The notes beneath the pieces were generated by a model that was given only the letters and a program-made list of their open reading frames with translations, had not been told where the DNA came from and did not search any database. From NCBI GenBank assembly GCA_010645155.1, contig JAAGOF010000185.1, positions 353,274 to 417,273 on the forward strand: a stretch of 64,000 bases of DNA, read 5' to 3'. Both the position numbers and the translations under genes were made by a program. Positions 42,301-57,300 of this stretch are shown here, piece by piece (the first letter of the stretch is position 1; each line of letters opens with the position of its first letter). The DNA comes from Tigriopus japonicus (Eukaryota > Arthropoda > Copepoda > Harpacticoida > Harpacticidae).

Positions 42301-45300
42301 ACGTGAAAATCTCTGATTTGTCAGTGTGCATACATACAGTAACCTACATGTTTCCTTCTTTCCACTCTGATTGAACCGGTTTCAAATGTTGGTTCCATAA
42401 CAACTTAACTTTCAAACTTCCCGCTCAAATGGCACATAGTTTTATCGAATCTTGAAGAGGGTGGAGAGCAGCTGACTTTTAAGCGTTAAGTTAGGGAGAG
42501 GAAATGGGAAGTAAGCTGTCATTAAATGATCAGCGGATCTATCTTAATCAATGAGAAAAGCCAAAAATTGGCAATCTGCTTTATCTGCTATCCCTATAGA
42601 CACACGTTTTCTTACCTGTTATGATTGGGCCATCAAGCGAATATGAAGCCGACAAAGTCTTAATCGATTCGCCACACTCGTTTCCAACGTTGCCTCAAAC
42701 AATTCAACGGAGTCAACCCTCATTACAACCAAACCACTTCTTCATCATCTTTTGTGGACGCCACTTAAAAGAGGCGTCTTTAAAACGGGATCATTGGCAG
42801 TCATTGAATTTGAGACTAAAACGATGCCTCTTAAATTAGTGCACAAATGGCTCAACCATGCTTTTAAAGGATTTTTGAGCGCCTATTTCAGAGGCTTTGT
42901 ATTATTATTTTTTGAAAAAGCAATTCTAGTGGTAGTAACAGTGTTATTCAACTGGCTAGCATTTCTCCCAAAATGGTGCATTGCCCTCTCACAAGACCTT
43001 TCCGAAATATCTAAATAATGTCGACGGATCAATCCGAGCAGGCTGATGGATGATTTCATTCCAAACTGTCAATGGACAATGCGTGTCTTCTCTTCCCAAG
43101 TCCTCTTCACGTAATTGGACCAAGATCTGGTGGGACTCGAATTTTCTCCTCGTTGTGGAGAAGCCATTTCATAAAGCAAATACGCTTAGCAGTTGTTGTA
43201 TTAAGAGATGAAGGTGGATGGAGGCAGCACTATTGTTGTCGGATGTTCTGCACCACCTGATGCTCACCTCATCTCGCTTGGGGTGGTGTTCGAAAAAAAG
43301 TGTTTTGTCATATGGAGAAATTGCCGTAAACTCACTTTACTGGAGTACAGTTGGTTCTCCACCACTAAAGATGGGTTGTCTTCGCTATTTACTGTACGTA
43401 TGAAGATTGGTGCCAAGTGGTGACTTGCTCTTGGTATCGATGTGAATGAAGGGCTCTTCTTGGAAATTGTGTGGCCATGTGTGGTCGGTCGAGCAGAGTT
43501 CATTTGTCCAAAAGAGTGTTTTTATCGGAATTCAATTACCTCATTCTGGGGTTGGGCCCCCGTTGATCGGTTGGAGCGGGCTTTGGTCTTTCATCAATGT
43601 CCTCCACATATTCACAGATGTTCACAACAAAGTCTCAAGTCATGCTTAATCTCTTCCTGATTCCATTGTACCCGCAAGAGCCCTGTTTGTATTCGGGGCA
43701 ACGATTTTAATCCTCATTGTTGTGGATCTGTCATTGTAGGTTTGGCACTCCAATATGTTACTTTAATTCGGCGTCCCAGAACGAATTCAATCGGATTAAA
43801 GGAACGGTCCGGCTTGATTGTCGTTGTTGGTCACCCAGAGAAAAGAGAAAAAAAGAAACAGGGGCCTGCGAACAAAGTGCGATACTGATAAATGTTGATC
43901 AGGTGCAAAGGGTCAAGCCATAAACTTGTACGGAATTCCACACGGAATGACCTGAATTGGGATCAGAGTATCAGACTGCCTCCGTTATTTTGTCGGCATC
44001 CCTCTTTGAACACTGAGGTAGAACATCACCGGAAGTCACATTGGATCATATGCAGACGCTGTAGATAGAACAAATTAGTTAACTCCACTTTTGGCCATGG
44101 ATTGGCGCCTCCGTTAGCTTCTCGGAACAGTTGCATTCCCTCATTTGCCATCATGGTAAAACAAAACAACATTCGAATTGAATTAAAGTGTTCAGAAGTC
44201 CCATCTCAACTGTAAAGGTGATCTCCGGACAAATCCTCAGTTCATTGGTGGGGGTCTCCGATCTCTCCCTTGCATGTTTTATGCCTTAGAACAAGGCTTG
44301 TTCACTTCGGACCAGGAAATGTGGAGCGGGTAATTTTGACAGGAGAAAATCCTTTCTTTCACGTACTTCCTTCTCCTGTGTCGTTGAGTTCGCCTTCCTT
44401 CTGTCTCTGTGGAAACCCATAAAACATGATTGTAACCTCACCCTCTTGAATGGCTTCCAGACACGTAAAAATCTGTTTCATTATCCTTTGGTCATTCGTT
44501 CTGCCTGGTCCAAATCTGCTAAAGACGTGAATGAGCATCAGCTGGGCGATCCTTAGCGAACAAGGGAAAACGTTCTCTCCCTCTCAGACTTCATTAGGAC
44601 TTGGACTCATCATGTTCAGTAGTGAAGTCGAACCCTGTAATTAGAGGGGAGACTACGCGTCCTCTAAGGACCGAGTGAGTGATGAAAACCTTTCTTTTGA
44701 GCATACAACATTTGAATGACTAGAACCGTAATCGGTTTCACTTTCTAAGCGTCGAAGCAACATCATGTTTGTGAATAGGCCAAAGACGTTGAGCAAGAGT
44801 AGAGTTAAGGGTGAGGGAGAGTTGCACAAGAAGAGGTGCGATCGAATTAGTTCTTGCCATGTTACACAACATTCTCAGGATCGAGATGAATCCGGAGATT
44901 TATGCATGTACTCTTACACAAGACGACGAAGGTGGGGTAGTGTAGACACATTCATACATCCATCCATCCATCTATGGGGAGGTAAGGGGGATAAGACACG
45001 TGATGAATCTCGGGAAAGGCCACGCAGAATATGTACAAAACATGGAATCCATCCATGCTTGAGGAGCGAAACAGGAATTTTGATTGAAACCGTCAGGTGG
45101 ACAGAAGGAAAGAGAAAGAGAAAAGTTTCTCCTCAAAATTGCAACGCTTGATATCACATGGAGAGTCGACACAAGGCACCGCTCGATCCCCACATACAAT
45201 ATGATGGGACTTACCACCACTCAATATCCTATAATTCATTCTGTGTATTCGCTTCAGTTCAGCTCTGCTCGATTCGTCGGGCAACAGTCTCAGTTAATTG

Positions 45301-48300
45301 TAGTAGGGGTGAAATCGTCCTTGGATATCGGACACCTTGTTACCGAGTGAGTCGAAAACGGTGGAAAACACCGTCAACTAACGGGACTTGCGATTTGGGA
45401 GGGATCTTTTGTCTGTGGCGTTAGTTTTATGGGTAGAGATTGGAAAGTGCTTTGAGAAATGCCGGTGATGCTTGAGTTGAAACCAAGACTGTTTGAAGCA
45501 AACCCATGTTGGGAAAAGGCTTAAGATGTTATAAATTGAGCGGATTCCAATGGACTTTGAAATAGATCGTCTGATCGGAAAAAAAATGTGTATCGCTGAT
45601 TTGTGATCTGATGAGGAATGGCCGTCGCACGATTTAGTACAAATCAATGCGAGATAGGTCAAAGTTTTAAGACTTCTAAAATCTACCTTTCAATTTTAAA
45701 CGAAAAACGTTCATAAAGAAATTTTGAGTTTGACGGACTTTCGATTTCAACCTGTTTGTAATTCTGTTTCAAAATTGATATTCTCCGCAAGTTATAATTA
45801 GGCCTTGGACAAAGTTGCACCAAAAATTGCAACTGTTGATGTTTTTGGTCAGATTTACATCCGCTCCGACTTTTTGCAACAAACGCCAACTTTTTTGCAA
45901 ATGATTTTTATCATTGACGATATTGTGCCAACAAGTTCCAAAGATTGATGTTGTTAATTTTGGATTGATTTGGTGCACTATTATTAGTGCAAAACATAAA
46001 CTAATTCTTGAGTGATATATGAGTTCATGAATTTAAATGTCATAAGGGTCATTACCGGAGCCCTCCGATCAGTTTTGCCATCAAGGCCAAATTAGCTTTA
46101 ATCAAAATTTGGTCAAAGTTCGGTTTCTTACTTTCACAAAAGCCTAACGATTCCAGTTTCTATCAAATATTATGCTTGATATTTCGTCTTGCTGATACAT
46201 CTAGAAAGCCTGCTGAATTTTCTAATTTCATGACTATACTTCAAAAAAAATTAAGTTTGATGTGGTCGAGTGAGAAACACTTCATCAGTCCTGAGTCAAG
46301 ACTCGACCTATCAGGTATGCTGTCGAAGAATTGAAGAAAAGGTCAACAGATACACTTGGTGCATTCATGAGTATGCTTTGTTCATAATTCTATTTCAAGT
46401 TGCAAAATGACATGTTTTTAAGTCGCCAAGTCATTGTGTAACCAGATTGCCCCATAAAATATTCATGGAAATAGACCGACAAAAAACTATGTTTTCCTTT
46501 AAATAGACCGTCTTGTCGCTGTTGGCAGCGTTCCTGATTTTACTGATCAAGGAGAACGACCCGTCCGACCGTCTTCCTCTCCTCGTGCTGAGAGAAGGCA
46601 TAAAATTCAGGGCAGCAGAAATGAAAATGTTCAGGGCGGCAAACATAAAAATAGGGATTCAATGCTTAAATAACATTGATAATAGTGTGCAACACATGTG
46701 GATCATATTTTCTTTGATACAAATAACAATACGATTGAAAGAATATCATGTAACTTAATACTTCCAACGCAATAAGAAATTCTAATCCTGAATGCTCTGA
46801 AGTGACGTCACGGGTAATGTTCGTCATTGTTTGGCCAGTCCTTACATATCTTTGGCCAATTCTTACTTGCAACTTGTTTAATAGCTTTCTTGAAATTGAC
46901 TTCAACTTTGGTGTCAAAGAACTTCAAGTTTAAGCCAAAAGATGGGTACTTATTCGAGCCCAAGTGATAATAACGTTACAACATTTAGCTGTTATTTAGC
47001 GTCTAGGAACGTAGATGAAAATACTTCAAAAGAAAGGGAACCCTTTCTGTCTTTTAGTCCGTCAAAGATACGCTAAAATGTGCAACGTAATCGGCTTTTA
47101 ATCTTCCCTGGGCCCAATATTCGTAGTTCTTCCAGGGTTTCTTTTGGCACCAATCAGCGATCAAATGTGTACTTTGGACCATGCTTGAAAATAGATAACA
47201 AACGTAAATTTTTTGAATCGAATCACAGTACTGTAAGGATGCACGTGCTCGTAGAAATCCCTGGAATGATAAACACGTATTCTGTGATCCCGTTAACAAT
47301 TGAAAGGAATTTTATCCTTGAATGGAATTGATATTTCGCATCGAACTGATTCATAGCACTGTGAATGTTTGAGAGTCTATTGTTAGTTTATAAAAGTGTG
47401 AGTGAGTGAGTGAATGATGAATCACGTGTCTCATGTTTCAAAGTGCTCCAGAGTCACATTCATATCATCATCAGCTACCGGATAAATCGCCAATTGGCGC
47501 CTTCACCCGCTGCATTATTCACTCTCCCAAAAGGTACTGTTCGACATGAAAAGCTCCATTTCCTGGGCATTATTACGAACTTGAGACCATGGCTCTGTGT
47601 TCCATTGTACTAAGTGTCATCATAATCATCATCAAGATCATGAAATATGACAGAGAGATGTTTCGAAATTGCATTCCGGACTCTGCATTGTATGTATGCC
47701 CATCGTCGTGCCGTTTTTGGAGCACAAAGAAATCTGTTTGCTCTTGACCTTGGCTTGGGCGGGTTGATAAGCAAGTTTAATGTGGCACTTAGCTTTAGCC
47801 CACTACATACACCAACCTACCACTCCATGGAGCTAGTAGGGTATTAATTATCTGACATCAAATTTCCGAGTCTTTGTCCATGAGATGTGAAATGTTGTTC
47901 GAGCCCCAACTTACCTTGAGAAAACCTGGCTCCGACTGGCAAAACCCACCCGGTGCAATAAATCTCAATAATCAGGCCTAAGAGGAATAGAAAGTCCGTG
48001 TTTCTCAGTGAATGAGAATGTGTCCTAGTGTTCGTCACTTCCCATTGTTTCGTTCTCGTTCTCCAATCCCAATTGTGCCTCGAGCTCTGATTGAAATTTA
48101 ATTCGCTCCCCTCTCTAAAGAACAGTTTTGAGTAGACCCTCTACAATAGAAAGAGCCCCCTGGTTTCAACTATTTCCCCTGGTGTGTTTCAGGACCTACC
48201 ATAAGGACTCGTATATGGCTCATCGTCGGGGTGAGACCTTGGGCCAAGAGGGTCGCTATCGGAGGACGACTTCCTCGCCACCAACGGCTGCCAAAAATGG

Positions 48301-51300
48301 CTTCTACCCCTCGCCTCCTTCCATCCAAGAGATCCACCAAAATCTCTTGTTCAACAATAACAACAATCACCCTCAACACTATCAGCCACACTCGCCACAA
48401 ATTGGAGCGAGTGAACTGGCAAATCATAATCTATCCTCGGCGGATCTGACAGATGATCACCTACACAACCACCACCACCATCATCATCATCACCAGCAGC
48501 ATGCCAATCTAACAATAGGCAATACCGGTAAGATTTCTCTTACTAACTAACCAACCAACCAAGACTCATTGACTAGATTGACGACACCATGGGTTACATT
48601 GATGTTTTTTGTAATTCAAAGAATTCAATGAACCAATTAGATTCAGTAATGAAATATCGAAGTTTTTCTAAATAAGCTAAGAACCATTTTGCCACACTGT
48701 AAAGCGTGAAGGTCAGTGTTTCATTATGAATATGGTTATTAATGCAATCAATTTGGAAGACTTTGCATAAGGAAATGTTCTAAGCATGACCAAAGTAGCT
48801 ATAAATCCCTGAGAAACCCTCTTCAAGACTGATAAGCCCGTTAGTCTGTGACAACCATGTTACTACTTTATCTTGGAGAGTGGTCAATTGCCGGCTAAAC
48901 ATCCATGAAATGGTTCTATTCAAGATTGAACTCGTGAAAGCCACTCACTCTAACGAATGAACGGGGAAGAAATTTCCTCCGATTTCGCCTTCACTCACAG
49001 AGAAATATGTCTCGGTACATTACCCATGAAATTTGCATGCCACCGTCTGACAAAAGTTATGGCCTGATTAGCCACATACTGTACTTATAGTTTCTCGTGT
49101 CCTGCTTGTTGCAGTAGGACTTACTGTAACCAACACACAGGCCTTTGAAACCACCGCAAAGATGTGTAGATGGTGAGAGGAAAAGTGGTTGCTTGAAATG
49201 ATTTCGTTTTTGAAGAGCGGAAATTAGAGAGATTCTCTGTGTTGGTTCTGTAGAATGCGGAATGGGGCGCCTTGTGCTCAAATCGCTGTGAAGGAAGTTG
49301 GAAGTTGACAAACGGTGAGGAGAAAGTAGGGTTTCCTGATCCATTTCAAATCTCAACATGCCAAATTATAATCGTTAATACCGCCGACAATTGATGTGGC
49401 CTAGTAGGATCAAGTCGGTTTTGGGGACACGGAAGAGTTAATATGTCGGCAGTGGTTGAAATTTGTTCTTTCGATTGATGTGAAAATTAGTCAAATGAAT
49501 TAAGGTTGTAACCATCACAGGAACGTTTTACCTTCGATCCATTTCATTTTGTTGGTCCAATGAAGAAATGCCTTTATCTGGTTTGATGACATTTTCAAAA
49601 TAAAGGATCTTTAAGTTTTTGATAACCCTTTATCCATTGGCGTCAACATAAACAAAGATTTACGCAATAGTGGAATTGAACAGCAACTTTAAATGTTTGT
49701 TGGAATTCCTCCTCAAAATACGGATGTGCACTTTCATTGAACAAAATGTTGCCAGTCGGTCATAATGAACGATTTCAATGGAATCTAAGAATACACATGT
49801 TACATGTTACTCTAGCTATTGTGATTTGATACCAGCTAAAGCCTAAAGATCAAGACAGCCTTGAAAGCCACAAGGTGATCTCTTTCAAATTGAGATCTGG
49901 CGCTCAGACGCATACAACGACGAGCACCCGATGGATAGGCAACAAAAACGAGTTGATTTCCATTTGTGACCACAAAGAGCTAATTTATTCAGATCCGAAT
50001 TTTAGAGCCTACTTGAGATGTTTTCCAAGCTCAGCTCCGGCAACGATCTGCATTTCAAATCTCGACTTGACCTTCACCCCGGCTAAGATAAAAGCCGCTT
50101 GCGATAAACACCACCATCAAGAATCCGTCTTGAATCCTTGAATCATTGCTAGGACGACAGACAATATCTTTGGCCCTGAGCAATGAAGAGAGACAAAAGT
50201 ACTACTAGTTCCACAAGGTACATTGTCGCAAGTTGAAGGAGCAAAGGTGCCAGAAATATCCCCTTACATGTCCAAAGTGTCCAAGCAACTTACAGACACT
50301 TTTTACTCTTGTTGTTCTTCCGCCTTTTTGGATCGTAAACTCGATTCAACCCTGTGATAAGTTCTCAATGGCCACTGACAACAACAGGGTCGGTCGTGAC
50401 GTACAACTCCATTGACTACTTCCACCTTTTTTCGCCAATTTACGTCAGTCGTCGGCATCAATACTTCAATGTCCAGAAATCTGCCCTCCATAGATGTAAG
50501 GATGATGGAACGACAAACAATAAAAAATCATTTTTGGTTTTTGTTGGAGAAATGAGATGTTAAAGAAGTCATGCGTCAAGTTTAGATTTGATAAATCATA
50601 CATGTTGCATGTGACCTTGCAGAGGATTTTGTCATTTGTGAACCAGAGGGTCTGTTCAATCTGTTGCTGGAAAATGGGCGACTGATCGTTTGCCGAGAAC
50701 AACAAATGCCTCTTTTTATTTCAATTTTCCATCCTTAACCAACGCCGTCACAGCAAATAAAGAATTCAATTTCTTTCTTTGGTATTTTTTTCTGGAGGAA
50801 AAGGACCCAGCCTGGTAATTCAAGGTCCTTCCTGGATAAGCCTGTTTGGGTCCTTTGAGGTCCATTAGTTTTTGGCTTTCGGTCGAGGGGTGGGGTGGGG
50901 CGTTTCCTCTCAATAAAAAATCGTTAGATGACGCCTGGTCCGACTTCCAAAATGGTATGACGAGCACCATTATTAAGACCTCGAATCGCAAATAATCGAC
51001 CATCATCTCAATGTCATTGATTCAAGACCGTTGTCAAGAGATTCTGGATAGTGCGTCTATTCGTTAAGAAAGGTTGAAGCAAACGGACCGCAATATCATG
51101 AAGATATATGCATGATGCATTGTAAATTATTTTGGTTTAATCCTCTTGAATTGATAATTGAAATTTAATGGACTTCAATTGTGTAGATTATAAATTCTTA
51201 ACAGTTTAAGGCTTTGATGGGTTCATTGCGAACCGAAAAAGTCAAGTGGTTTGAGATTGCCGTTTCTTTTGCCAATCTTTCCAGCCCTGTTGCTTCAAAT

Positions 51301-54300
51301 TTTGCACACAATTTCCGTCGCATGATCCGTCAATTTAAACACTGTCAATTATGCACTGGATATGAATGCAAATCTTGGTTTTGTTTTCTAAATCATAACT
51401 TTTTAACAATTATTTCATAAAGCGAAATCTAAAAAGACATCAATCTAAAATAGTTCAGGAATTAAAATTGCAATCGTGCTATAAAGTCATCGGAACAAAT
51501 GAGATCGTCAACTGAACCTCGAGTTTTCCCATCTTTTCAGGTTGGGATTCCTGTTCCCGGACTCCAGAATTTCTCTCCCAATCGTCCTCATCCAGTGGTG
51601 CCTCTACCGTGATTTTCACTTCTGATACTCTAAAGAAACACAGGCGAGGCGAAAGGAATCCGTATCAAAGCTCTCCCAAGAAGCCTCCGGAAGTGGCGCC
51701 CAAACCCAAACTCAGTTTGAGCCGCTTACATCAGTTCTCCAGTTCCAATTTGAATGATACCAATGAGGGGGTATCTCACGGGATGATACCCCTTCAATCG
51801 GCCAAAAGCACACCTTCCTTACACAACATCCTCCCCATGGTTGGCGTCCATGACTTGGAAACCGACCATTGCGTGAACCCAAATCGTTGGAAGAACAGCT
51901 TAGACTCCCTGGACACCGTCTCCACGGTCTCCAGTTCATCCCCAAGGCATTCAGAGGTCCCGACCACATCGGCCCCGACGACCCAAGAGTCCAAACCGCC
52001 ATTGAGCTCCAGTCCCCAAAGGGTAGGTCCAACCAGGCACCATTCAGCCTCACATCAGCCCCAACCCCCAACCTCGGTCCACATGCACAGTCATAGTGAC
52101 AGTGGCCTGAGTTCATTGAGTGGCCGGACGTCGACGATGTCGCCGGTTTCCACGTTGTCCACCGTCTCATCGGTCAGTTCGGGATCCTCAAATGCCGGGA
52201 GTTCCCGGGCTAGCCTCCGATCCGCCTCGATCGTGAGCAGTACCACCAATGAGAGTACAAATAGTCCGCCCGAGTCCCTCAGCACAAGACATGAGGATCA
52301 GGAGTCCAACGACGGGTCACCGCCTTCCACGGATAGTGGGACGGGCACTTTGAGGAAAGGAATTCGGAGGAAGTTTCAGGAAGAGATTGACTGTGAAGAG
52401 CTCTCCCGGGAGTTGGCTGAGCAGCTCGCTATGAGCAGCGAACTGCAGAATCTTTTGAGTAAGTATTCGCTGCTTTGGCGGGGAATTGACAAAGGGAGTG
52501 GTACAAGACTCTTGAAGGACGAGCCCTATGATTTATTTGTTTAAATGTCATTTAGAATTGTTGATATGCCTTAGAAAATTCCGTCTTCAAACCCTCGGCG
52601 AAATGACAACACGGCAAAGAACTTCGTCTGTTGTTTTGTTGAAAAGAGCTCCCTTGGGAGTTCGATTTTATTAGTAGTTTTATGTTGGCTTTTATTTCTT
52701 TTTCCACCGATTCTTTCTAACGGAAATACGGAAAAATATGGAATCTTTTTTCTAGCTACAAGAACAGCCTTTCATTCCCTCCATTTTGATTTGAAACAAC
52801 TTAAATAAGCAAAAATAATGCAGATGGGCGAAAACAGCAATCAAAATATCTTGAAAATGAGCCCCAAGCTGCAAAATCTACTAATCGCAAAATGCACTTT
52901 ATTCAGAGAAACGAGTACATGCACTTGGCATTTTCAAGAGAATGTAGCACATTTACACTCAAGTGACAAAAGATTATGCGTGGATTTTGATACCAGAAAG
53001 TATTAAAATTAGTTTTATTTCCCTCTCAAGAATAAGAAAAATGACGAATATGCAGATAAAGGAAAATGTTCATATATATTTGAAGCCCTACACGGGTAAA
53101 AAAAATACCTATATCTTAATTTTTGCGATGGTAATTTGGTGTAGTAGCCAGTGAAAAGTTCTAATGAATCAAAAAGCTCTCCTTTGAGAGGTTCCGTGAG
53201 CTATAGTTGTCACTTTCCGTTGCAGTTCCGTCTCCCAACGAAAAGACATTGGCCGACTATGTAGAGGGAATTTTGGAGTTAGACCTTGAGGATGGTCGTG
53301 GTCAACCCCAACGTCGAGTTAGTCGCAAAAACTTGAGTCCTTCCGTACTTCGGAAACGAATTGAAGCACTGCAAGAAACGGATGACAGGTGAGTGGGTTG
53401 ACATTAATGGATGCACCGATCATGATCGCCAACAATTTTATAACGCAAGTTATCGATTCTCGTCAGAGAATCTTGGGCCAACTCATTGTCGAAGTTCCAA
53501 AAACATATCACTTTGTTGTTTCTGGACCTGAAAATTAGCATTTTCCTGATAACTGATTCCGGCTTATCAACAAGTTTGCCCACATGTAAATGTGTTAAGC
53601 CAACAAATAGCTCCTCAATTGTACACCAAGTTCTTTTGAGATGGCAATAAGGAACTGGAATCTTCATTCCTCAAGACATCCAGAGCGTTTGGTAATTCGA
53701 GAAATGTCTCATAAATGTCAACATGACACAGCAGTGAAAAACTCCTGACCTTTCCTTCTCAGCCAGGAAAATGGAAGACTTTATTCGTCTTTCTTATGAC
53801 TTGCCTTATTTTGGTCAAAATACGCACATAATGCTCATTCCAATGGCTTCTCAGAACTATCGAAGCTAAATAAAGAAGTACTTGATACAAGAAAAACTCT
53901 TGAGAATGAATTTGGCCCTTACTTTCGAAATGTACTGTTTACTTCAAAATAATTTCGCTGCAAACTGTTAATATTCTAGTATATAGCTTACGAGTGAACG
54001 TATTTTGTGATAGTTCTTTAAAAATCTGTTAGATGCTTTACTGAAAACTAGTAAAAACGGCTGTAAGAGAATCTGTGGTCACGGCAGCCTGCTTTTTCAG
54101 AGCAGCTTTTGTGTCAAGAGGGGATAGCTGGAGGGGTCTCTACCTCAATCACCATTGGAACCACTACGGGGTAACCCCAAGCTCGCTCCTTGGAAGTAGA
54201 CAAGAGAACTACTTAGGTGGCTTGAGAGAAGCACTTTGAAGTCTCAGCTCAGGGCAAACCAGCTTTTGTTGCTTCTAAACCTGCCATCTCTGTAATTGAA

Positions 54301-57300
54301 CTCTCTCTTAATCTTGAGTCCCTAGCTGCTGCTGGCACTTTCCCTCGCACTTGTTTCTTGTTCTTCTATGTCAACCCATCTCTACGTTGTTTGACGCCGT
54401 TAAGGGCAAGCATGCGCTTGCCACTTCTCCTCGTACTTTTCCTTTCTTACACCTCAGGCTTACCAGACATCAAAGTACTTCTTCTACTTCCACCGTCCAC
54501 CCCTCTCTACGATGTTTGTTGCCATTCCAATGAGCTTGCCCATTAGGCTAGAAGTATGTGTTGACGAAGCTGTCACTGAAGCTGCCGTGACAACAGATTC
54601 TCTTACAGCCGTTAATAGAAAACAAGTGATGGACCGAAAGGGCTCTTAGCCGAAACTGAAAGCAGCTGACAACAAAATTATAATCTTACATGATTTACTT
54701 TAAAATTGATATTGCTAATTATTTTTCTGTGGGGTAACCATACATCTTAAAAATATATTTTAAAAAGATTATATTCATACTTTTTTGGTCGCAGAAAACT
54801 CCGATTTTGCTATCAAACTCCATTCTTTGTCGCGCGCGTGCCTGCTTTCAGTTTCGAAACCGAATCTAGGCCAAAAAACTGTTCAGTCCATCACTACTGA
54901 ATACTTAGATGAAAAAGAACATCAGAATAAATAACGTGCTGTTTATGTTTATTGTCAGCTCCTTTCGGTTTCGTTAAACCGTTTTTCAACAGAAATTTTT
55001 AATTAAAAACTGTTTTGGCCAACCAATGTTCTTCAGTGTTTACATTGTAATTTATTTCTCTCTTCCCAAGTTCATTGAAACTGCGGTGGGCCTATTTTCA
55101 TTTTTAAACCCGTCGTTCCGCTTCATGGTGTTACAGTTCGTTTGGTCTTTGTTAATGGTGGTGGTGGATTGAGTTGCCGATAATGGCAATTGTTCGATTG
55201 CTTCCCTCCCTGACATTAATTGATATTGGTATTATTGTGCTTGGCCAGAACTGGAACAAACTCTTGCATGTTTCAGTGTGAAGTTCTTCAATTATCAGTT
55301 TTTCTTGCTCCCCTCTGAAACCCTTATCCAACATCTACCTACTTCGCCATCTTTTCCACCCCCACTAGAATGGGATACAGAAGCTCATGGGAAAGAAGCG
55401 TCATCAAAACACTAGCGACAATGGCTTTAACGTGAAGCTTTGAAAAAGCCAAACACACCAAGAGGTGCAGTTGAAAAAAAAATCAGCCAAAAGGAGCCTT
55501 TGAACAAAAAAAAAATCCGTGCAAGGGCTTGAACACAACTTATGTTGCAAAACAATGACTGGATCAACCCTTATTAGCATGATTTAAAATTCTAAATAAA
55601 TTGATTGCAAAATAGAATTTCGTTTTAACATGAACATCCTTATTAACGGTGGCGACGACAATGGCAAACATTTGAGGATTCAAAAACACTGAACAACTTG
55701 ACTGAGTTGACCCTTCTTTCCCATGAGCTTCTTTAGAATGGAATATTTGATCAATGATGACGGCTTACGGGAAAGTAGTTCATGATTTGACTGAAGAAAC
55801 TTTTTATCTATGTCACACTGCTTTGGTTGTCCAAATTGATAACAAGTTCAATGAGCTCAATTTCAAATGGATGTTATTTTTATTTCCGAGGCCAATTATT
55901 AGTTTGTTGCTATAATAAATTGCTTTGAAAACTGAATGCAGCAAAAGTTTTGGAAAATCAAAAGGAACAAGTGAAAGCAAAAGTTTGTTCAGATTTGAGC
56001 CACAAACACATTGAAAGCGCACTCTAACGGAGAAAACATGAACAGATTTTTGCGTGGCGGAAGGAGTCCATTAGAATTTAGAACAGGAGACCAAGCCAGT
56101 GGTTTGAATGACAAATTCATTTTGTCAAATGTTGCAATAATTGTACTTGAAGAAAATTGTCTGTCTTCATAATGTGGAAGCCAGTCATTTCGTTTGGAAA
56201 CAATTAAGAAAATGGGCTTCCTTCTCATCGTTTGGATGATGCGACGAGCTTCGAGTTTCGAAGAATCTCCCAAACTCCAATTATTATTATTGCTACGCTC
56301 ATGGACTAAATGTCCTTGGTCCTGGAGATTTTTCGTCATACATCCTCTTCTGTCATGTTGGGGGGGTTCATTTTTGAACGAGGCACGAGGTTGGTTCAAA
56401 TGGTTAAAGCTAAGACCAAACATCAATCGGATTTTTTCTTGAACGTTTCGTTCCGAGGAGATTTGGAAATCGCTGGTAGGTTTTTTTTTTCATGCAAATC
56501 ATGCTGGCCATTTGTTCCAGGGATGACCACGAAGTACAAAATGACTCTTGTGGTGACTAATATCAATTAGACGAAGAACTAATCCGCACAAGACCATGTC
56601 ATTTGAAGATGTTTCGTCTCTCTAGACGTACTTTCGATTAATCAAAAACCGCAATCCAATCCACTTCTTGGCCGGTTTCTGGCAGGTTATCCAATTTTTA
56701 CAGATTGTGATGGATAATTTGAGGGTTCAATGTAAAAAGAGAATGTGTTTGAGAATCATATCACAGATCAGAGATGCAAGGATAGATCGATGAAAACAAT
56801 AGCAGTTGCCCCAGGAGGAGCAAGCAGATCGATGCAGGCAGACTGGCAGGTACTACTTTGAGCTCGAGCGCCCTCGCTTCTAAATCCTCTTGATCCTTTC
56901 TGAAATGAATTGTTCATTGTGAGATGAACTTTAACTTGAGAAAGAGGCCCTCCTCTACTTCACTCCCCTAGTACATACTACTTGAATGTTAGCTAATGTT
57001 CAACATAGTGAGTGTTTGTGCCAAACTTTGTTGTTGAGTGAAGTGAATACTGAATTTGACCTCGTTCCCGTGGATGTTTGTTCATAATTCGAGATTGTTT
57101 GACTCTCAGTTCAGTTTGACTTGAGTAGTTTGAACGATGGCTTTGACGATGGTAAAATCCACGGGCGTGAATGGGTGAGTACCGAATCCATTTGGCGTGG
57201 TCCCCAAAAATATCTTGTTCCTTTCAATTTTGGAGCTCATTTCCAACGTGATTGAGTTACTCAGAGACTCCTTCAATCTGATGGATTGTTAGATGAGATA

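Larger units (their letters stand above)
29990..48192 (+). other. Shroom intron 4, about 18 kb
   Basis: It starts GTAAAA and ends GTGTTTCAG. It holds the C/A/G inverted repeat, the candidate exon at 32825, the assembly gap, the SINE, the GT microsatellite, the coding-like region at about 39780-40778, short ATGG/ATCC tetranucleotide patches (about 34953-34976, 44957-44973) and a GTTGCA-rich patch at about 45800-45905. Otherwise I see nothing recognisable. Confidence 0.7.

Noticed and set aside
44630..44690. tRNA-like GGGTTCGACTTC on the minus strand
   Set aside because: A B-box-like word is present, but no cloverleaf stems or A box at the right spacing.
44765..45151. 128-codon plus-strand frame, Arg/Lys-rich
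   Set aside because: Runs through tetranucleotide repeat sequence (ATCC)n and has no supporting splice signals or known motif.
46470..46650. Repeated AAATAGACCG and TTCAGGGC[AG]GCA words
   Set aside because: Suggests degenerate local repeats, but I could not define ends or arms.
51712..52170. 152-codon minus-strand frame opposite Shroom exon 6
   Set aside because: Shadow of the Ser-rich coding strand; its Trp/Gly-rich translation is typical of an antisense artefact.
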